A stretch of DNA of 50,161 bases from JAYVYM01 sp046593925 (GCA_046593925.1 JBKJQN010000019.1:1-50161); one strand, 5' to 3'; positions 1 through 8,667 are shown, counted from the first letter of the stretch. Numbers and translations are program-made. The notes: generated by a model from the sequence alone, not told the origin.

Positions 1-262
1 GGGAGTCGATCTCCTTGTTCAGCGGGAGCCCACGGCGCAGCTGGTGCAGGAAGGCCAGGGGGGAGGCCTGGGCATCGGCGGATCCGAGAACATGCAGGAC
101 CATCGCGCGCACGTCCCAGCCGACGCAGTCGGTGGCGGTTGCCCACTCCGTCGGGGTCAGCGAGGCGGTCAGCGCGGCGAACCTGTCGAACTCGGCTGAG
201 GCGAGCACTCGGGCCTGGGTGCGGTGGATGCGGGCGACTGCGGTGGCGCTCGTGGTGCTCAT
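1..262 (-). CDS. Mycothiol-dependent maleylpyruvate isomerase family protein (N-terminal part, runs off the window)
   Basis: Reading the minus strand from an ATG at 262 gives an open frame to the window edge (87 residues, starting MSTTSATAVARIHRTQ). The middle contains W-x-T-x-T-D-C-x-G-W-D-V-R-A-M-V-L-H-V-L-G, the signature helix of the DinB-like metal-binding N-terminal domain of mycothiol-dependent maleylpyruvate isomerase proteins; the His in VLHVLG is the expected first metal ligand. The start overlaps the TGA of the upstream TetR gene by 4 bp (ATGA), so the two are translationally coupled and the TetR protein probably controls it. The substrate cannot be told. Family membership is inferred from the motif; the C-terminal half is missing here. 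Confidence 0.7.
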   Translation of the reverse strand, partial: MSTTSATAVARIHRTQARVLASAEFDRFAALTASLTPTEWATATDCVGWDVRAMVLHVLGSADAQASPLAFLHQLRRGLPLNKEIDS

Positions 263-843
263 CAGGATTCCTCTTCGGTGGCGTTGTCGAGCAGGATGGT
301 GATCATGCGGTTGAGGTGCCGGAGCCAGCGGTCGCCGCCCGGGTCGTTGCTCAGCTGGGCCTCGATCAGACCGGCGGTCATCGCGACGAGGCAGTCGATG
401 TCGCCGGGATCGGTCACACCGGCCGCGTTCATCACGCTCACGACGCGGCTGAGCGCCTGTTGCGCCACTGCGTAGGACTCGACGCTCGGCTCGAAGCCCG
501 GGATCACTCGACGAAACAACAGAGAGTTGCGCGCCGGATCCGCGACGGCGAAGGCGGCGAAAGCACCGAGGTAGGCCTTCAGCGCCGCTGGTGGGTCCAC
601 GGGAAGCACGATCGAGTCGAGCGTCTGCAGCAACTGCCGGTTCCCGTCGGCGAACATCGCGTCATACAGGGCGTTCTTGGAGTCGAAATAGGCGTACAGC
701 GAGGGCTGCTGCATCCCAACCTCCTTGGCCAGATCCCGCAGCGAGACCAGCTGGATCCCGCTCTCGTGCGCCAAGCCCCACGCCGCCTCAACGATTGAGG
801 CAATCTTGGCCTCCCGACGCTGCGCGACCTTGCTGACGGCCAC
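262..843 (-). CDS. TetR family transcriptional regulator
   Basis: A 193-residue protein from a GTG at 843, preceded by AGAGGAAG; a TTG further upstream would add seven residues but lacks a ribosome site and would overlap the operators. The N-terminal helix-turn-helix is typical of TetR: REAKIASIVEAAW, then SLRDLAKEVGMQQPSLYAYF and DSKNALYDAMF. The C-terminal two thirds is the ligand-binding/dimer domain and shows no specific ligand motif. It is the first gene of a pair with the maleylpyruvate isomerase-type gene, overlapping by 4 bp. Twin palindromes just upstream of its start suggest self-repression. Confidence 0.88.
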   Translation of the reverse strand: MAVSKVAQRREAKIASIVEAAWGLAHESGIQLVSLRDLAKEVGMQQPSLYAYFDSKNALYDAMFADGNRQLLQTLDSIVLPVDPPAALKAYLGAFAAFAVADPARNSLLFRRVIPGFEPSVESYAVAQQALSRVVSVMNAAGVTDPGDIDCLVAMTAGLIEAQLSNDPGGDRWLRHLNRMITILLDNATEEES

Positions 844-863
844 AGGACTTCCTCTCTGTATCA

Positions 864-900
864 ACTATCGGTGATAGGCATCCTCACTATCGCCGATAGT
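864..900. promoter_or_regulatory. Two palindromic operators, probably for the TetR regulator
   Basis: Two near-perfect palindromes, ACTATCGGTGATAG at 864-877 and ACTATCGCCGATAGT at 886-900, are centred about 22 bp apart (two helical turns). They sit immediately upstream of the TetR start at 843. Both share CTATCG-N-GATAG arms. This arrangement is typical of a TetR autoregulatory operator with two dimers; binding itself is inference. Confidence 0.7.
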
Positions 901-901
901 T

Positions 902-1420
902 TTGTCAAGCCCCGACGAGGTCGAGCTGAGACTTCAGTACCGCCTCGCACGCATCTACGCGGTGGGACACGGCTGCGCGGCCGACTGGTCAGCGGCGGAC
1001 GGTGAACCGGTCGTGCACGTCCGGACGGAGGTGATGCCGCACCAGCAGGTACCGGTCGTGAGCACCAAGACCCGTGTGGGCACGACCGGGCCACCGCCCC
1101 CGTCGAACGTCCTGAGCCCTCGCTGGCTCGCCGACCCGGAGGTACCCCGACAGGCCCGGAACACTGAACTCGTCGCGTTCGTGGACGGATACGCAGCGTG
1201 GGTGCAGGAGGCCCGGGGGTGCGTGGAGGGGCTGCCTTCGTGGGGGCCCGCCGCTGTGCTGCGGACCCTGGGACGCCTGGAGACGGCCGTTGCACGGATG
1301 CGCGCGGGAGTGGCCCTTCTCGGCGAGTACCCCGACGAAAGGCCTCTCGCGGCGTTCCGGCTGGCGAACCGGGCGATGGCGGTGCAGATGAGACGGTCCG
1401 AGTCGGACCTCGTCGGCACT
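902..1420 (+). pseudogene. Fragment resembling DrmA, the helicase-like protein of DISARM defence
   Basis: The plus-strand frame encodes about 170 residues with protein-like composition, including YAVGHGCAADWS near residue 20, NVLSPRWLADPE near 66, and AFRLANRAMAVQMRR near 150. These short motifs resemble the middle part of DISARM DrmA proteins, which usually exceed 1000 residues. There is no ribosome site at the apparent TTG start, and upstream lie the TetR operators, so the fragment is cut at both ends. After about 1420 the frame runs into the 3' end of the convergent ArsR gene. No other DISARM gene (drmB, drmC, methylase) is in the window. Assignment is from memory of family motifs and needs a profile search. 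Confidence 0.4.
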
Positions 1421-1443
1421 CGATCGGGGAGGGTGGGGCCCTG

Positions 1444-2109
1444 TCATACGGCCTGGGCGGTGGGGAGAGCGGCTGCGGCCCATTCCGGGAAGCCGTCGAC
1501 GAGTCGAAGTGCGGTGTGACCCGCGGCTGAGAGCTGGCGTACTGCGTTGTCGGCGTAGACGCAGTACGGCCCGCGGCAGTAGGCGACAACGGTTCGGTCT
1601 GCTGGGAGGTCGCGCAGTCGCAGTTCCAGCTCGCCGGGTGGCACATTGACGGCGCCGGGGATGTGCCCAGCGTCGTACTCGGCGAGCGGCCGCACGTCCA
1701 GGACGACGACGTCCCCCGCCTGGAGGCGGGCAGCCAGCTCATCGCGTCCGATGGTGGCGAGTTGCGTGCGGTCGCCGAGGTATGCCTCGGCGAGCTCGTC
1801 GAGCTGCGCGACGTGCTCGGCCGCCACGTCTCGCATGGCCCGCCACAGCGCGCCGACGTGATCGCTGGCTAGCGCGTAGAACACACGGGTGCCTTCCCGG
1901 CGGGTGCGGACGAGCCCGGCGCGTAGCAGCAGCTGCAGGTGCTGGGAGGTGTTGGCCACGCTCTGGTCGATCTGCCCAGCCAGGTCCTCGACCCGGCGCT
2001 CGCCCTGGGCCAGCACGTCGATGATCTCCGCCCGCCGACCGCTGCCCAACGCTTTGGCTACCCACGCGAGCCCGTCGTACAGAGCATCTTTGGCGTCCCG
2101 GTCTCCCAC
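1444..2109 (-). CDS. ArsR-family repressor fused to a rhodanese domain
   Basis: From the GTG at 2109 (GAGGAGG six bases upstream; a GTG at 2157 would extend into the operator) the protein has 221 residues. Residues ~10-95 are an ArsR winged helix: KALGSGRRAEIIDVLAQGE, then QSVANTSQHLQLLLRAGLV. Residues ~125-215 are a rhodanese domain (VVVLDVRPLAEYDAGHIPGA) with active-site Cys in AYCRGPYC. ArsR-rhodanese fusions are known sensors of reactive sulfur species, where the rhodanese Cys can carry a persulfide. It is divergent from an MBL-rhodanese gene and a transporter, and very probably represses both itself and them through the twin TCAAG-N6-CTTGA sites between the genes. Confidence 0.88.
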   Translation of the reverse strand: MGDRDAKDALYDGLAWVAKALGSGRRAEIIDVLAQGERRVEDLAGQIDQSVANTSQHLQLLLRAGLVRTRREGTRVFYALASDHVGALWRAMRDVAAEHVAQLDELAEAYLGDRTQLATIGRDELAARLQAGDVVVLDVRPLAEYDAGHIPGAVNVPPGELELRLRDLPADRTVVAYCRGPYCVYADNAVRQLSAAGHTALRLVDGFPEWAAAALPTAQAV

Positions 2110-2119
2110 CTTCGCCTCC

Positions 2120-2176
2120 TCAAGTGATCGCTTGACAATGTACCCGAGGAACCGCACTATTCAAGCATCTACTTGA
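2120..2176. promoter_or_regulatory. Twin inverted-repeat operators in the ArsR / MBL divergent promoter
   Basis: TCAAGTGATCGCTTGA at 2120-2135 and TCAAGCATCTACTTGA at 2161-2176 are the same inverted repeat (TCAAG-N6-CTTGA), 41 bp centre to centre, that is about four helical turns. They lie between the divergent starts at 2109 and 2193. The near-identical half sites and symmetric position support binding by the adjacent ArsR protein. Confidence 0.8.
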
Positions 2177-2192
2177 GCATGGAGGCGGCGTG

Positions 2193-3545
2193 ATGGCAGT
2201 GGACCTGATTCCAGTGGTCGACGACGGGCTGGGCAACACGACGTGGCTGGTGGACCTAGGGGACGGGCGGGCGCTGGCGGTCGACGCATCACGCGACTTG
2301 CGGGGGGTGCAGCAGGCCGCGCAGACGCGGGGGCTGGTGGTCGCCGTCGCTGCGGACACGCACCTGCATGCCGACTTCCTGACTGGCGCTGTCGACCTTG
2401 CGCGGTCCGGGGCGACCCTTGTCTGTTCGGCCGCAGGCGGCCGGGAGTACCCGCACACCGGCCTGCATGACGGCGACGAGGTCGACCTCGGTGGCCTGAT
2501 GCTGCGGGCGCTCGCCACACCGGGTCACACCGACGAGCACCTGTCATTCCTGCTGTTGGACGGCTCCCGTCCGCTGGGAGTCTTCACAGGGGGCTCCCTC
2601 ATCGTCGGTGCCGCGGCGCGCACCGACCTGGTGAGCCCGGAGCGGACCGAGGAGCTGGCGCGGGCGCAGTGGCGTTCGCTGCAGCGGCTGGTCGCGCTCC
2701 CGGACGCCGTGCAGGTGTGGCCGACACACGGCGCCGGGTCGTTCTGCTCGGCTCCGCCGGGCGCCGAGCGCAGCAGCACGATCGGGCAGGAGAAGGCCAG
2801 CAATGCGCTGGTTCTCGCCGGTAGTGAGGACGCATTTGTCGCCGCGCTGCTGGCCGGGCTTGGCTCCTACCCCTCCTACTTCCGCCACTTGAGCGAGGTA
2901 AATCGGCGCGGCCCTGACCCCGTGGACCTCCCGCCGACGCTGACGGCGCTGACACCGCAGCAGGCGGCCACAGCCATCGACGGCGGCGGCCGGGTCATCG
3001 ACGTCCGCCCGGTCGCGGCGTTCGCCGTTGGGCACATCGATGGTGCCCTCTCGATCCCACTGCGGGACGTGTTCGCCACCTGGCTCGGCTGGACGACCGA
3101 CCCGCAGACGCCCCTGCTTTTCGTCCGTGACACCGACCAGGACCCCTCTGAGATCGTCTGGCAAGCGCTGAAGATCGGCTACGGCAACGTGGCCGGTGAA
3201 CTCACCGACGGGATGGTGGCCTGGCAGGCCGAAGGTCTGCCCATCCGACGTACGGCCCTGCTGGATTCCGAGCAGCTCGGTGCACGGCCGGTCATCGACG
3301 TCCGCCAGCGCAGCGAGTTCTCCGGCGGGCACCTGCCGGAGGCCGTGAACATCGAACTCGGCGCGCTGGCCGAGGGTGCATCCGCTGACGTCGGGGCCGG
3401 TGCGGTGGTGATGTGCGGGCACGGTGAGCGGGCGATGACCGCCGCGAGCCTGCTCGAGCGCCACGGCCATCACGACCTGGCCGTGCTCGTCGGCGGCCCG
3501 CAGGACTGGGCGCAGGCGACCGGCCAGACACTGGCGCACTCATGA
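2193..3545 (+). CDS. Metallo-beta-lactamase (persulfide dioxygenase-like) with two rhodanese domains
   Basis: A 450-residue protein from the ATG at 2193 (GGAGG seven bases upstream; a GTG at 2190 is also possible). Residues ~5-200 are an MBL fold with metal motif THLHADF, TPGHTDEH and WPTHGAGS, as in ETHE1-type persulfide dioxygenases; the usual GD-T-L-F-I-G motif is altered to GGSLIVG. Two rhodanese domains follow: the first (~255-350, RVIDVRPVAAF) lacks a catalytic Cys (LLFVRDTD), the second (~365-445) has VVMCGHGERA and should be active. Likely oxidises glutathione- or mycothiol-type persulfides to sulfite and moves sulfane sulfur. It overlaps the MFS gene by 4 bp and is divergent from the ArsR-rhodanese regulator. 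Confidence 0.85.
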   Translation: MAVDLIPVVDDGLGNTTWLVDLGDGRALAVDASRDLRGVQQAAQTRGLVVAVAADTHLHADFLTGAVDLARSGATLVCSAAGGREYPHTGLHDGDEVDLGGLMLRALATPGHTDEHLSFLLLDGSRPLGVFTGGSLIVGAAARTDLVSPERTEELARAQWRSLQRLVALPDAVQVWPTHGAGSFCSAPPGAERSSTIGQEKASNALVLAGSEDAFVAALLAGLGSYPSYFRHLSEVNRRGPDPVDLPPTLTALTPQQAATAIDGGGRVIDVRPVAAFAVGHIDGALSIPLRDVFATWLGWTTDPQTPLLFVRDTDQDPSEIVWQALKIGYGNVAGELTDGMVAWQAEGLPIRRTALLDSEQLGARPVIDVRQRSEFSGGHLPEAVNIELGALAEGASADVGAGAVVMCGHGERAMTAASLLERHGHHDLAVLVGGPQDWAQATGQTLAHS

Positions 3546-4864
3546 CGACCCCGCCCCCCGCGGCCACGAAGGCCGTCGTGCGTCAACTGGGGCTACGTGC
3601 GAACGCCGCTCAGTTCGCACTGCTGGTCGCGGTCAACGCCCTGGTCGGCGGCATGCTCGGCCAGGAACGCACCGTCCTGCCGCTGCTGGCCAAGCGGGAG
3701 TTCGGGCTGACCGGTTTCACTGCGGCCACCACGTTCATCGTCGCGTTCGGCGTCACGAAGGCGATCACCAACTTCGCCGCCGGCGCCCTGTCCGACCGTT
3801 ACGGTCGTAAACCGGTCCTGGTCACCGGCTGGGTCGTCGGCCTGCCCGTCCCGCTCCTGCTCATCTTCGCACCCAGCTGGGGCTGGGTCGTGTTCGCCAA
3901 CGTGCTGCTCGGTATCAACCAGGGCCTGACCTGGTCCACCACTGTCATCATGAAGATCGACCTCGTCGGACCCGCCCGCCGCGGCCTGGCAATGGGCCTC
4001 AACGAAGCCGCCGGCTACCTCGCCGTCGCTGCCACTGCACTGGCGACCGGCTACCTCGCCGCTCAGTACGGACTACGCCCGGTCCCTTTCTTCCTCGGCC
4101 TGGCCTTCGCCGCCCTCGGCCTGGGACTGTCGGCGACCGCCGTGCAGGAGACCCGCGAGCACGCCCGCCTGGAAGCCGCGAACCACCACCCCGCCGCACG
4201 CGAGGACGGACGCGCACAGCAGCCCGAGCACCTGAGCACCCGGCAAGTCTTCCGACGCACGACGCTGCAGGACCCGGCGCTGTCCTCGGTGAGCCAGGCC
4301 GGCCTCGTCAACAACCTCAACGACGGCCTGGCATGGGGACTGTTCCCCCTGCTGTTCGCCTCCGCCGGCCTGTCGGTCACACGCATCGGCATACTCGCCG
4401 CCCTCTACCCAGCCGTGTGGGGAGTAGGTCAGCTCCTCACCGGCGCCGCATCCGACCGGCTCGGACGAAAAGCTCTCATCGTCGCGGGCATGCTGCTGCA
4501 AGCCGCGGCCCTCACTCTCATCGCTGTCGTCGACAGCTTCGGACTGTGGGCGGTGGCTGCCGTTGCGCTCGGCGCCGGAACGGCGATGGTCTACCCGACG
4601 CTGCTGGCCGCAATCGGCGACGTCGCTCACCCGGCCTGGCGCGCCCGGTCCATCGGCGTCTATCGGCTCTGGCGCGACGCCGGATTCGCCGTCGGCGCGC
4701 TACTTGGCGGCATCGTCGCCGACCTGTACGGCCTACGAGCCGCCATTGCCGTCGTCGCCGCCATCACCGCCGCCTCCGGACTACTCGTCGCCGTGCGGAT
4801 GTACGAGACACACCCCCCCATCGCGAACCGCAGCAACCGCGTCGGGTCCGCGCATCGCCCATGA
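3542..4864 (+). CDS. MFS transporter, last gene of the sulfur cluster
   Basis: A 440-residue membrane protein with about 12 hydrophobic segments in two halves split by a charged loop near residues 205-240. Motif A appears in both halves (GALSDRYGRKP near residue 82, GAASDRLGRKA near 302). Its ATG overlaps the stop of the MBL-rhodanese gene (ATGA), so both are co-translated. MFS proteins of this type regularly accompany ArsR/MBL/rhodanese genes; export of an oxidised sulfur product such as sulfite is a reasonable guess, but the substrate cannot be read from sequence. Confidence 0.85.
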   Translation: MTTPPPAATKAVVRQLGLRANAAQFALLVAVNALVGGMLGQERTVLPLLAKREFGLTGFTAATTFIVAFGVTKAITNFAAGALSDRYGRKPVLVTGWVVGLPVPLLLIFAPSWGWVVFANVLLGINQGLTWSTTVIMKIDLVGPARRGLAMGLNEAAGYLAVAATALATGYLAAQYGLRPVPFFLGLAFAALGLGLSATAVQETREHARLEAANHHPAAREDGRAQQPEHLSTRQVFRRTTLQDPALSSVSQAGLVNNLNDGLAWGLFPLLFASAGLSVTRIGILAALYPAVWGVGQLLTGAASDRLGRKALIVAGMLLQAAALTLIAVVDSFGLWAVAAVALGAGTAMVYPTLLAAIGDVAHPAWRARSIGVYRLWRDAGFAVGALLGGIVADLYGLRAAIAVVAAITAASGLLVAVRMYETHPPIANRSNRVGSAHRP

Positions 4865-4865
4865 G

Positions 4866-5246
4866 GTCGCCCGAAGGCACGACAACCGTTGACGACACCG
4901 TCCAGGTTGATCGAGCGGATCCCCTCCCGGTCCCCAGGGGCGTCGAGGACGTCGCCCCCGAGACCGACTCCGGCGTTGTTGACCAGGACATCGACGGCGC
5001 CGTGGACTCTCGTGCTCTCGCGCCAGCTCCTCGACGCGGTCAGCGTCGGCGACGTCGCACTTGTACCCCTCCGAGCCCGGCCGCACGGGCTCGCGGTCTC
5101 CGTGGCTCCGACGCATCGATGTCGAGGCACATCAGCTGAGCCCCGCCATCGCTGAACGCCAGCGCGGTCGCCCTGCCGATCCCGCTGCCTGCGCCGGTGA
5201 CGACGACGACGACGGCGACGAACGATGGATCGGTGATGCCTCTCAT
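4866..5246 (-). pseudogene. Truncated, frameshifted short-chain dehydrogenase (SDR)
   Basis: From an ATG at 5246 with AGGAG upstream, the minus strand shows the SDR Rossmann start VVVTGAGSGIGRATALAF and then CLDIDAS. The family pattern continues in a second frame (GYKCDVADADRVEELARE) and then a third (DVLVNNAGVGLGGDVLDA, INLDGVVNGCRAFG), so at least two frameshifts are present. After about 120 family positions the homology stops against the 3' end of the MFS gene, and the catalytic Tyr-x-x-x-Lys half is gone. The gene follows the P450 gene on the same strand and was probably its operon partner. Confidence 0.8.
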
Positions 5247-5263
5247 GCTCCTGATCCTTTCGT

Positions 5264-6757
5264 TCAGCGAGCTGCGCCCCCGCTCGCCCTCTGGTCGTTG
5301 TTCGCGGTGCTCGGCGCCGCCTGCCGACGGGGTGTCCTTCGGCGAGCGACGACTCGGATGCCGTGCTTGGGCCGCAGCGTCATCGACTGCTCGATCTCGA
5401 CCGGGTGCCCGGGCTCGAGGTCGAAGACGAACTCCTGGGTCATGGTTGCGACGACCGCCACCATTTCCATGAGGGCGAAGGTCTGGCCGATGCAGCGTCG
5501 GCGGCCTCCACCGAAGGGCAGATAGGCCGATCGGTGTTGCTTGGCGCCACCTGGCAGGAACCGCTCGGGGAGGAACTCTTCGGGCTGGTCCCAGAACCGC
5601 TCGTCGTGGTGGATGGCGTAGATCGGGATCACCACGTTCGTGCCACGGCGTACCCGGTGGCCGTCGATCAGGTCGTCCACGATCGCGGTGCGGGTCAGGA
5701 GGGACGCCGCGGGGTAGTAGCGCTGAGCCTCGTCGAGGCTCGCCGTTGTCCACGGCAACGAGGCCAGGTCGTCGGCCTGGATCGGCCGACCGGCCAGCAC
5801 TGTGTCGATCTCATCGAGCATCCGTGCGCGGGCGTCGGGGTGCAGGGCCATCAAGTACCAGAACCACGACAGCGAATTGGCGGTGGTCTCGTGCCCGGCG
5901 AGCAAGAAGGTGAGGGCCTCGTCGCGCACGCGCTTGCGCGGCCAGGGTTCGCCCTGTGCATCGAGCATCATGTTCAGCAGGTCGACGTTCTGGGTGGGGT
6001 GCGCGATGCGCTCATCGACGATCGCGTTGACGCCGCGGTCCAGGCCCGACACGACATGGTGAAGCACGGACAGGGGAGGCGGGGGTGGCTTCTCGGCGAA
6101 CGCGACTTTGGCAAGGACGGCCCACACCGGCGGGGGGAGGGCCCCGACCAGGCCGAGCCGATTCAGTGAGCTCGCCGCGCGGACGCCGGTCGTGGCCAGC
6201 CCATGCATCTGGTCGATGAGCTCGCCGAAGTCGGAGTTGAACAGCGCCTTCGCGATCACGCGCAGGGTCATCTGGACCATGGATTCGTGGATGTCGATCA
6301 CGACCCGCCCTTCGTCGCGGTCGCGGGCGAGGAGATCCTGCGTCATCGCCTGGATCGGCACACACATCGAGGCAAAGATCTCGTCGAGCCGGCGCTTGGC
6401 AAAGAGCGGGTTGAGACGGCTGCGGTGGGTCGCCCACGAGTCGCCCTCGTCGGTGAGCAGGTTGAGACCCGCGGCCTGGCGGATCGGCTCGTACTCCGCG
6501 GACTTGACGTAGTTGAGACGACCTCGGTGGAACACGTGGTCGGCGTGGTCGGGGTGGGCCAGTGCGACGTAGCGGCGGGTCCCGAGCCGGAAGCGGACGA
6601 CGTCGTTGTCGCGCGACGCCGCGAGCACCCCCCGGTCCGGGTGCAGGCCGCAGACCAGGGTCTGCATCGTCGTCCGGACCGTGCTCAGGCGTGTGCTGGG
6701 GCCGGCGGTAGGCCGGGGGAAATCGCTCTCGGGCGCTCGGTAGGCCGTGTCGGCCAT
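5264..6757 (-). CDS. Cytochrome P450
   Basis: A 497-residue P450 from the ATG at 6757, which has GAGGAG upstream (a further in-frame extension to 6820 lacks support). Seen are the I-helix oxygen motif LAGHETTANSL (near residue 290), the K-helix E-x-x-R in DEAQRYYP, the PERF-type motif EEFLPERFLPG, and the heme loop FGGGRRRCIGQTF with the axial Cys (near 440). The overall layout resembles class CYP102/CYP4-like bacterial P450s rather than short CYP105 forms. No ferredoxin or reductase gene is adjacent. It is divergent from an AraC-type regulator and upstream of a dead SDR gene, suggesting a lost catabolic or lipid-modifying pathway. Confidence 0.93.
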   Translation of the reverse strand: MADTAYRAPESDFPRPTAGPSTRLSTVRTTMQTLVCGLHPDRGVLAASRDNDVVRFRLGTRRYVALAHPDHADHVFHRGRLNYVKSAEYEPIRQAAGLNLLTDEGDSWATHRSRLNPLFAKRRLDEIFASMCVPIQAMTQDLLARDRDEGRVVIDIHESMVQMTLRVIAKALFNSDFGELIDQMHGLATTGVRAASSLNRLGLVGALPPPVWAVLAKVAFAEKPPPPPLSVLHHVVSGLDRGVNAIVDERIAHPTQNVDLLNMMLDAQGEPWPRKRVRDEALTFLLAGHETTANSLSWFWYLMALHPDARARMLDEIDTVLAGRPIQADDLASLPWTTASLDEAQRYYPAASLLTRTAIVDDLIDGHRVRRGTNVVIPIYAIHHDERFWDQPEEFLPERFLPGGAKQHRSAYLPFGGGRRRCIGQTFALMEMVAVVATMTQEFVFDLEPGHPVEIEQSMTLRPKHGIRVVARRRTPRRQAAPSTANNDQRASGGAAR

Positions 6758-6860
6758 GACAGCTCCTCGTGATCCAGCGGTGCGACGGTGGCACCACCCT
6801 GCAGGACGCGCGCCACGCACTGAATGGGCTACGGGGACATTCGTTTGTTAGCTTCGGACA

Positions 6861-7922
6861 GTGGAGACGGTGCGCACGACGGCCGACCGGGGCTTGGCCA
6901 GGCACGGGCTCAACGGCGTACGTCATCTCGCTGCTGCGGCGAGCGAGCGCGGGATCCCCGACGCATTGGCCGGGCTCGGGGTCGTGGTCGACGACCTCGA
7001 TGACTCGCATCACGACGTCAGCGCCAGGGAGCACGTCGCGGCGGTGCGCGGCGTCCTGAGCCACGGCATCGACCCGACCGAGCTCGGCATAGATGTGGGT
7101 CGTCGCGTCAACCTCGCCCAGCTCGGTCTGTTCGGGTTCACCGCGCTCGCCTCGGGATCCCTGCGCGAGCTCCTGGACGTCAGCCTGCGCTACTACACCC
7201 TGACCTCCATGGTCATGGGCGTCACGGTCTCCGAGGACGACACCGAGTGCGTGGTCTCCCTCCACAGCGACCACCTTCCGGCCGACGTGGCGCCCTACTT
7301 CGCCGCACGCGACCTGGCCGGCATCGCCGCGGTGGCGCCGACCTTCCTGACCTCGACCTTCTCGGCGTTCCAGGATGACGTTTGCCTCGACCTCGTCGAG
7401 GGCGACGAGCTCATCTTCGCGTTGGCCGAGGTGCTCCCGGTCGGACGGGTGTCGCTAGGCCCCGAGCCCCGGAAGGTCCGCTTCCCGCGCGGCCTCATGG
7501 ACGAGCCGCTGCCCCAGGCCGACCGGGCTACCCAGGAGGCCTGCCTTGCGCAGTGCGAGGAGCTGCTCCGGTCCCGGGCGGCCCGCCTCGGCCCAGCTGC
7601 CCGCGTGCGCACACTGCTCCTGTCCGACACGGTGGCGCCGCCGACGTTCGAGGCCGTCGCCGCGTCACTGCTCACCCATCCACGGACGCTGCGCCGACAG
7701 CTGGTGGCCGAGGGGACGTCGTACCGCGGCCTGCTCAACGAGGTGCGCAGCGAGCTGGCGATGGAGCTGATCAGCGAGGTGGGCCTTAGCGTCGAGCAGA
7801 CCTCGCGGCGCCTGGGCTATGCGGACATGGCGTCGTTCACGCACGCCTTCACCCGGTGGTACGGCGAGCCGCCCTCGCGTTTTCGCGGGCGCCACTGGCA
7901 CCGATCCGTCAACAGCGGGTGA
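6861..7922 (+). CDS. AraC-family regulator with arabinose-binding-type N-terminal domain
   Basis: A 353-residue protein from a GTG at 6861; a TTAGCT hexamer about 10 bp upstream suggests a short or absent leader. Residues ~25-210 match the AraC-like ligand domain found in OruR/ArgR-type regulators (the LFGFTALASGSLRELLDV and Y-Y pattern). The C-terminal ~85 residues are a double helix-turn-helix: AASLLTHPRTLRRQLVAEGTS, and SVEQTSRRLGYADMASFTHA followed by FTRWYGEPPSRFR. Divergent from the P450 gene across about 100 bp, so it probably activates that gene in response to a lipid or sterol-like inducer. Confidence 0.88.
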   Translation: METVRTTADRGLARHGLNGVRHLAAAASERGIPDALAGLGVVVDDLDDSHHDVSAREHVAAVRGVLSHGIDPTELGIDVGRRVNLAQLGLFGFTALASGSLRELLDVSLRYYTLTSMVMGVTVSEDDTECVVSLHSDHLPADVAPYFAARDLAGIAAVAPTFLTSTFSAFQDDVCLDLVEGDELIFALAEVLPVGRVSLGPEPRKVRFPRGLMDEPLPQADRATQEACLAQCEELLRSRAARLGPAARVRTLLLSDTVAPPTFEAVAASLLTHPRTLRRQLVAEGTSYRGLLNEVRSELAMELISEVGLSVEQTSRRLGYADMASFTHAFTRWYGEPPSRFRGRHWHRSVNSG

Positions 7923-7964
7923 GCGCGCCGCACCGGCTCGGACGCACGGCCCCGGGTCGGGTCA

Positions 7965-8667
7965 CGGTGCGGAGACCTGCTCGGGGCAGTTGATCTTGTC
8001 CAATTGTGAGCGTCGGCTTGTGGTTGCTGTTCGGGTTTGTTGATCCAGCGGGAGCGCGGGTGGGTGGGGCGGGCGTCGGAACCGGTTGCCGTGTCGGGCG
8101 TGCGCATCGGTGGGGACCAGGTCACGGGCGGCCCGGACGGTTTGGGCCTGGCCGGTGTGCACGACCTGGGGGTGAGCAGCCCGAGGCCGGGGTGCCGGTG
8201 ATGATGGTTGCAGGTGTGGAAGAACTCGGCGCAGAACACGCGGGCGTCCTGGATCGAGTCGAAGCGGCCGGGGAAGCTCGGGCAGTACTTCAGGGTCTTG
8301 AACTGGGCTTCGCTGAACGGGTTGCTGACCCGGGGTAGGCCGTGGTCTTGGTGACCCCGAGGTCGGCCAGCAGCAACGTGACGGGCTTGGAGGCCATGCT
8401 GGCGCCCCGGTCGGGGTGGATCGTGAGCTGTCCGGCCGGGACGCGTTCCGTGCCGATCGTGGCGGCCAGCAGCTGCTCGGCCAAGGTGGCGGACTCCCGG
8501 CTGGCGACCATCCAGCCGACGGTCTTGCGGGAGTACACGTCGATGATCGCGTAGAGGTAGAAGTCGGTCCACTTCGCCGGGCCATGCAGTTTGGTAATGT
8601 CCCAGGACCACACCTGGTTCGGGGCGTGCGTGACGAGTTCGGGATTGACCTTCGCCGGGTGTCGAGC
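7965..8667 (-). pseudogene. IS3-family transposase remnant (integrase core, frameshifted)
   Basis: The minus strand encodes the DDE core of an IS3-group OrfB: HPAKVNPELVTHAPNQVWSW and DITKLHGPAKW with first Asp, LTIHPDRGASMASKP with second Asp, then in another frame NPFSEAQFKTLKYCPSFP with the Glu. At least two further frame changes occur in the tail (GLGLLTPQVVHTGQAQ, then RWINKPEQQPQ). The 5' third of the gene and OrfA are missing; the break at about 8667 coincides with the first terminal repeat of the next element. No intact IS3 copy is in the window. Confidence 0.8.
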
